Below are positions 21,725 through 26,376 of a stretch of 26,376 nt of DNA, piece after piece. The notes under the pieces were generated by a model. The model was not told the origin of the DNA and did no database searches. It was given only the letters and a program-made list of their open reading frames with translations. The stretch is from contig JAUWFS010000018.1 in the NCBI GenBank assembly GCA_030606805.1, positions 1 through 26,376 of the forward strand, read 5' to 3'. Positions within the stretch are counted from its first letter, which is position 1. Each line of letters opens with the position of its first letter. The position numbers and the translations under genes were made by a program. The DNA comes from B13-G4 sp030606805 (GTDB lineage Bacteria > Desulfobacterota > Desulfobacteria > Desulfobacterales > ETH-SRB1).

Positions 21725-24700
21725 TTCTATATCTTCCTTTTCTATTGTTTTCTTTTTTCTCTTTATATTCAGAGTCACATATCGTTTCTACAGTATTATA
21801 ACCAAGAAGCTCATTTACTGCACGGGTCAATGACGAACCGGCCTTTAATTTCATCGTATCAGGCAGAGCTATGACCGTATCTGTTTCTTCAGGACTAAAT
21901 AAATGAATATATGCATTGCATGAACCCGGATATCTTTTAAGAAGATCATTCAATCTTAAAAGCAAATCTTTCCCTGTTTTATTTTTATTCAAATTAAAAT
22001 GAATGCTCGCAGTCCAGGTTTCCTCGGCTTTCTCAATCGGCACTACGGTATCTGCCAAAATTTTTACGGAATTCTCATCCCCTTTTACCCGTCCCTGTAT
22101 AATGACAGTGTTATCTTCAATCAGGATCTCTTGAATAGCTGCATAAACTAAAGAAAATATTATGATCTCAACAGTTCCGTGCTGATCTTCCAGGGTAACA
22201 AAGGCCATTAAATCGCCTTTTTTTGTCTTTATTGTCTTAATATTAATAATAATGCCGCCGATCCTGACAATTTCACCATCGTTTTTTTCCTTTAAAGAAA
22301 TTGTATTCGCATTGGTGAATTTGTCCAGCAGGTCCTCAAACCTTGTCAAAGGGTGTCCGGTTATATAGAAACCAAGAGCTTCTTTTTCAAAAGTTAAAAG
22401 CTGTTTTTCATCCCATTCATCAATGCCTGACATTTGAGGAAGATTGATATTTTGTTTGGCTGCCCCGATATCGAATAATCCCATCTGTGGATCTGCTTTC
22501 TCCTTCTGAACTCTTTGGCCATAATCAATAGCATTTTCCAGAGATACCATCATCTGGGAACGATTAGCACCTGTAGAATCAAAGGCGCCACATTTAATAA
22601 GGCTTTCAACAACTCTTTTGTTCGCTTTTTTAAGATCTACTCGTTCACAAAAATCAAACAAAGAAGAAAATCTTCCCTCTTTTCTAGCATCTATTATAAC
22701 TTCAATAGCTCCTTCCCCAACATTCTTAACAGCAACCAGTCCGAACCTGATCTTCGAACCTATTACCGTAAATTCCTTGTCGCTTTCATTTATATCAGGA
22801 GGAAGCACTTTTATGCCGTGATACCGGCATTCGGCTATATATTTTACTACCCCATCAATTGAGTTAATCTCGCCGGTAAGCAGCGAAGCCATGAACTCAA
22901 CAGGAAAATGCGCTTTAAGAAAAGCTGTCTGATATGCAATAAGGGCATAAGCTGCGCTGTGAGACTTGTTAAATCCGTAACCTCCAAATTTTTCAATAAG
23001 ATCAAACAGCTTTTTGGCTTTTTGGGATTGAATGCCTCGTTCCGTGGCCCCGCTTATAAAACGCAACCTTTGCCTGGCCATAATTGCAGGTTTTTTCTTG
23101 CCCATGGCTTTTCGTAAATCATCAGCATCAGACATGGAATAGTCAGCAACAGACGCCGCAATTCTCATGACCTGTTCCTGATACACAATAACTCCGTAAG
23201 TTTCTTTTAATATAGGCTCGAGCTCAGGCAAAAGATACACTACATCTTTTTCCCCGTGTTTTCTTTTCACATAATCATCAATCATCCCGCTTTCCATAGG
23301 GCCTGGACGATAAAGAGCTACAAGCGCTATAACATCATCAAAACATTCGGGCTTTAATCTTACCAGCAGATCCTTCATACCGGAACTCTCTAACTGAAAA
23401 ACTCCAATAGTATCACCCGAAACAAGAAGCCTGTATGTATCAGGATCATCCAAATTTATATTTGTAAGATCGGGGGGTGTGTCGCCCTGTTTGGCGATAA
23501 GAGATAATGTATTTGCAATAACGGTAAGGTTGCGAAGCCCAAGAAAATCGAATTTTACAAGCCCTATCTTCTCGACACATTTCATATCAAACTGTGTCAG
23601 AACTTCTCCTTTTTTACCCTTATACAGCGGCAAATATTCCACAAGCGGCTTGTCGGAAACAACGACGCCGGCAGCATGAGTCGATGCATGCCGGGGAAGT
23701 CCTTCCAGGACACGGCAGACTTTCAGCAAATCGTTGATTTCCGGTTTTTCTTCTGCAATTGACCTGAGCCTGGGTTCCTGCTTCAGGGCATTGTCCAGAC
23801 TAATATTCAAAACATCCGGCACCATTTTTGCTATTGCATCTACTTCATTCAGAGGTATATCCAGAGCACGGCCCACATCGCGTATCACAGCCCTGGTCTT
23901 TAATTTTCCGAACGTAATAATTTGAGCCACATAGTCAGCGCCGCCATATTTTTTAACAACATACCTGAATATTTCTTCCCTGCCATTTATGCAGAAATCA
24001 ACATCAATATCAGGCATGCTCTTACGACCTGGATTAAGAAAACGCTCAAAAATCAAACCGTGTTCAATTGGATCTAAATCAGTAATTCCAAGAGAATAGG
24101 CAACAAGGCTGCCGGCTACCGAACCTCTGCCGGGGCCCACAGGAACATTGTGTTTTTTGGCATACAGGATGAAATCAGCAACAATCAAAAAGTATCCGGG
24201 AAAACCCATGGAATTTATAGTTGAAATCTCGCTTTTTATACGTTCTTTATACTGACTTTCATCAATCTCAGGATTCTTTTCCTTTACGCACTTTATTTTT
24301 TGATTATATCCTTCCCAGGCTTTTTGCTCAAAAAACTCCTCAGCAGTCTGCCCTGACGGGGTTTCAAATTTTGGGAAGTGATAAGTTTTAAAATCAAAAT
24401 CAATATTACATCTCTTGGCTATACTGACTGTATTCTCTATAGCTCCCGGATAGCTTTTGAAATAATTGTGCATATCTTCTTTTGATTTGAAATAGAGCTG
24501 ATCGGTTCCAAATCTGAAATGATCCGGGTCATAAATGGTCTTTCCAGTCTGTACACACAAAAGGATCTCATGAGCACGAGCGTCTTCTTTGTCAAGATAG
24601 TGGCAGTCATTTGTCGCAATTAGAGGAATTGAAAGCCTTTCGCTCATCTCAAGGAGGACATTGTTCACTTTTTCCTGTACAGGGAGCCCGTTATTTTGAA

Positions 24701-25235
24701 CCTCAAGGAAAAAGTTGCCCTCACCGAAGATGTTAAGATAAGTTTGCGCAGCCTCATCAGCCCCATCCAGTCTGTTCTCACCAATAAGCCTTGGAATTTC
24801 ACCGTGAAGACATGCTGAAAGACCAACAAGCCCTTTACTGTGTTCTCTTAATACATTCTTGTCAATGCGGGGCTTATGGTAAAAACCTTTGAGTTGAGCA
24901 ATTGTAGCCAGTTTGCATAAATTACGGTATCCTTCAGAATTTTCAGCCAGAATAACCAGGTGGGAAAGCCCTTTATTATCCAAAACGGTTTTATCGGTAA
25001 GGGTACGCGGTGCAACATAAAATTCGCATCCTATTATCGGTTTGACCCCTGCTTTACCGGCCTTCTCAAAAAATTCAAGAACTCCGAACATAGTGCCATG
25101 ATCGGTAATGGCCACGGAATCCATTCCAAAATCAATAGCACGTTTTAAAAGGGCATCAATCCTTATTGCACCGTCCAGGAGGCTGTATTGTGTATGAACA
25201 TGAAGATGAACGAAAGGGGGAACGGTATGAGTCAT
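21717..25235 (-). CDS. dnaE: DNA polymerase III subunit alpha
   Basis: Encodes 1172 residues from the ATG at 25235, one base after the guaB stop (a TTG at 25244 is also in frame). The N-terminal PHP domain opens FVHLHVHTQYSLLDGA. The polymerase domain has GRGSVAGSLVAYSLGITDLD and the catalytic PDIDVDF at about 408-414, and later DADDLRKAMGKKKP. A helix-hairpin-helix region and an OB domain (VRIGGIIINIKTIKTKKGD) follow, then a tail predicted to reach the clamp and tau. Length and order match DnaE1-type replicative polymerases. It sits in a compact guaB-dnaE-manC-aminotransferase series. Confidence 0.97.
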   Translation of the reverse strand: MTHTVPPFVHLHVHTQYSLLDGAIRIDALLKRAIDFGMDSVAITDHGTMFGVLEFFEKAGKAGVKPIIGCEFYVAPRTLTDKTVLDNKGLSHLVILAENSEGYRNLCKLATIAQLKGFYHKPRIDKNVLREHSKGLVGLSACLHGEIPRLIGENRLDGADEAAQTYLNIFGEGNFFLEVQNNGLPVQEKVNNVLLEMSERLSIPLIATNDCHYLDKEDARAHEILLCVQTGKTIYDPDHFRFGTDQLYFKSKEDMHNYFKSYPGAIENTVSIAKRCNIDFDFKTYHFPKFETPSGQTAEEFFEQKAWEGYNQKIKCVKEKNPEIDESQYKERIKSEISTINSMGFPGYFLIVADFILYAKKHNVPVGPGRGSVAGSLVAYSLGITDLDPIEHGLIFERFLNPGRKSMPDIDVDFCINGREEIFRYVVKKYGGADYVAQIITFGKLKTRAVIRDVGRALDIPLNEVDAIAKMVPDVLNISLDNALKQEPRLRSIAEEKPEINDLLKVCRVLEGLPRHASTHAAGVVVSDKPLVEYLPLYKGKKGEVLTQFDMKCVEKIGLVKFDFLGLRNLTVIANTLSLIAKQGDTPPDLTNINLDDPDTYRLLVSGDTIGVFQLESSGMKDLLVRLKPECFDDVIALVALYRPGPMESGMIDDYVKRKHGEKDVVYLLPELEPILKETYGVIVYQEQVMRIAASVADYSMSDADDLRKAMGKKKPAIMARQRLRFISGATERGIQSQKAKKLFDLIEKFGGYGFNKSHSAAYALIAYQTAFLKAHFPVEFMASLLTGEINSIDGVVKYIAECRYHGIKVLPPDINESDKEFTVIGSKIRFGLVAVKNVGEGAIEVIIDARKEGRFSSLFDFCERVDLKKANKRVVESLIKCGAFDSTGANRSQMMVSLENAIDYGQRVQKEKADPQMGLFDIGAAKQNINLPQMSGIDEWDEKQLLTFEKEALGFYITGHPLTRFEDLLDKFTNANTISLKEKNDGEIVRIGGIIINIKTIKTKKGDLMAFVTLEDQHGTVEIIIFSLVYAAIQEILIEDNTVIIQGRVKGDENSVKILADTVVPIEKAEETWTASIHFNLNKNKTGKDLLLRLNDLLKRYPGSCNAYIHLFSPEETDTVIALPDTMKLKAGSSLTRAVNELLGYNTVETICDSEYKEKKENNRKGRYRNA

Positions 25236-25236
25236 T

Positions 25237-26376
25237 TTAATCAAGACTGTAGTTAGGTGCTTCCTTGGTAATTATTACATCATGGACATGGCTTTCGCGC
25301 AAACCCGCGGCACTGATCTTAACAAACCTGGCTTTTTCTCTCAATTCTTCAATAGTCTGGCAACCCACATATCCCATACCTGCCCTCAATCCTCCAACGA
25401 GCTGAAAAATACTCGCAGAAAGTGAGCCCTTGTATGGCACGCGCCCAACTATGCCTTCAGGAACCAGCTTGTCATTCTCAATTGCTTCGCTCTGGTAGTA
25501 TCTGTCCTTGCTTCCCTTTTTCATTGCTTCAATAGATCCCATGCCCCTGTATAACTTGTAGCTGCGGCCCTGGAAAAATATTGACTCGCCCGGGCTTTCC
25601 TCTGTTCCGGCAAAAAGCCCTCCGATCATTACCACATGCGCACCCGCTCCAACAGCTTTTGTAATATCGCCAGAAAATTTTATACCACCATCAGCAATCA
25701 AAGGCACACCTGTCTTATTTGATATGGATCTACAATTCATTATACCTGTGAGCTGAGGAATACCTATACCCGCCACTATACGAGTAGTGCATATAGATCC
25801 CGGCCCTATCCCGATTTTTACTCCGTCAACCCCGGCTTTAACAAGGTCGTCTGCACCTTTCGAAGTACCAACATTACCTGCAATCAGCTCAATGTCATCG
25901 AAATTACTTTTTAAAATTTTTACAGCATCTATAACATTTTTTGAATGACCGTGAGATGTATCTATTAATATAACATCAGCACCTGCTTTTAAAAGCGCTT
26001 CCGCGCGCTCTTCCATATCAGGACCAACACCAACGGCAGCCCCCACCCTCAGCCTGCCCATGCTATCCTTACAAGCATTAGGATATTTTTTTATCTTCTC
26101 AATATCCTTTATTGTTATCATGCCTGTAAGTCGTCCATTCTTATCAACTACAAGAAGTTTTTCGATCCTGTGTTTATGAAGCAGTTTCTTAGAATCTTTC
26201 AGGGTAATTCCCTCTGATACCGTAACAAGATTTTCCCTGGTCATTACTTCTGAAACCTTTTTCTCCATATTGGTCTCGAATCTCAAATCCCTGTTTGTCA
26301 CAATGCCGACCAGTTGATCTTCTTTTGTAACAGGAAGTCCGGAAATGCGGTACTCCTCCATAAGCTTAAGCACCTC
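25237..26376 (-). CDS. guaB: Inosine-5'-monophosphate dehydrogenase, C-terminal part (5' end outside window)
   Basis: The frame is open to the window edge and encodes the last 379 residues or so; about 110 N-terminal residues are missing. Visible parts are the end of the first CBS repeat (SGLPVTKEDQLVGIVTNRD), a complete second CBS repeat, and the barrel with GVKIGIGPGSICTTR, whose Cys attacks IMP. Also present are IADGGIKFSGDI, GMGSIEAM, the flap region SKDRYYQ and EGIVGRVPYKG. The enzyme oxidises IMP to XMP with NAD in guanine synthesis. The stop is one base before the dnaE ATG. Confidence 0.96.
   Translation of the reverse strand, partial: EVLKLMEEYRISGLPVTKEDQLVGIVTNRDLRFETNMEKKVSEVMTRENLVTVSEGITLKDSKKLLHKHRIEKLLVVDKNGRLTGMITIKDIEKIKKYPNACKDSMGRLRVGAAVGVGPDMEERAEALLKAGADVILIDTSHGHSKNVIDAVKILKSNFDDIELIAGNVGTSKGADDLVKAGVDGVKIGIGPGSICTTRIVAGIGIPQLTGIMNCRSISNKTGVPLIADGGIKFSGDITKAVGAGAHVVMIGGLFAGTEESPGESIFFQGRSYKLYRGMGSIEAMKKGSKDRYYQSEAIENDKLVPEGIVGRVPYKGSLSASIFQLVGGLRAGMGYVGCQTIEELREKARFVKISAAGLRESHVHDVIITKEAPNYSLD

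Overview
The window looks like a chromosomal segment of a Gram-negative anaerobe of the Desulfobacterota, most likely Desulfobacterales. This is an inference from several signs together: a ptsH-ptsI-smpB-ssrA run, a tmRNA tag reading ADDYNYALAA, PilS/PilR-type two-component genes next to pyrC, a B12-binding radical SAM gene, moderate GC, and many intergenic 7-bp-period and palindromic repeats. No rRNA, tRNA, CRISPR array or transposase gene was seen.

Layout. 1-4798 (+): the last codons of dihydroorotase, then two sigma-54 activators on either side of one PilS-like histidine kinase. 4876-6353 (-): an atypical protein kinase and a UspA-type universal stress protein. 6799-7831: convergent fxsA and marC. 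8237-10170 (+): a membrane GGDEF protein and a TPR-like lipoprotein. 10311-12619 (+): a B12-binding radical SAM enzyme followed by a separate protein that ends in a SPASM-like four-cysteine module. 12626-13467 (-): a small lipoprotein and a cold-shock protein, separated by a strong terminator. 13700-15812: an AT-rich 2.1-kb island bounded by a perfect 32-bp direct repeat of the 3' end of ssrA; it carries a DNA methyltransferase fused to an SNase-like domain. 15786-18868 (-): ssrA, smpB, ptsI and ptsH. 19185-26376 (-): a DegT-type aminotransferase, manC, dnaE and the 3' part of guaB, very tightly packed (guaB to dnaE 1 nt apart, dnaE and manC overlapping by 8 nt).

How the genes fit together. 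The first block is a signalling locus that probably feeds sigma-54 promoters. SmpB and tmRNA are the two parts of the trans-translation ribosome-rescue system and lie side by side. HPr and EI supply a phosphorelay. manC and the DegT gene suggest GDP-mannose and amino-sugar supply for surface polysaccharide.

The most interesting points are the radical SAM plus split SPASM pair, which is flanked by a 20-bp direct repeat; the integrase-less ssrA island with its methyltransferase fused to an apparently dead SNase domain; and a set of small palindromic elements. One of these is present in three copies here, and two separate elements supply the stop codon of the neighbouring gene.
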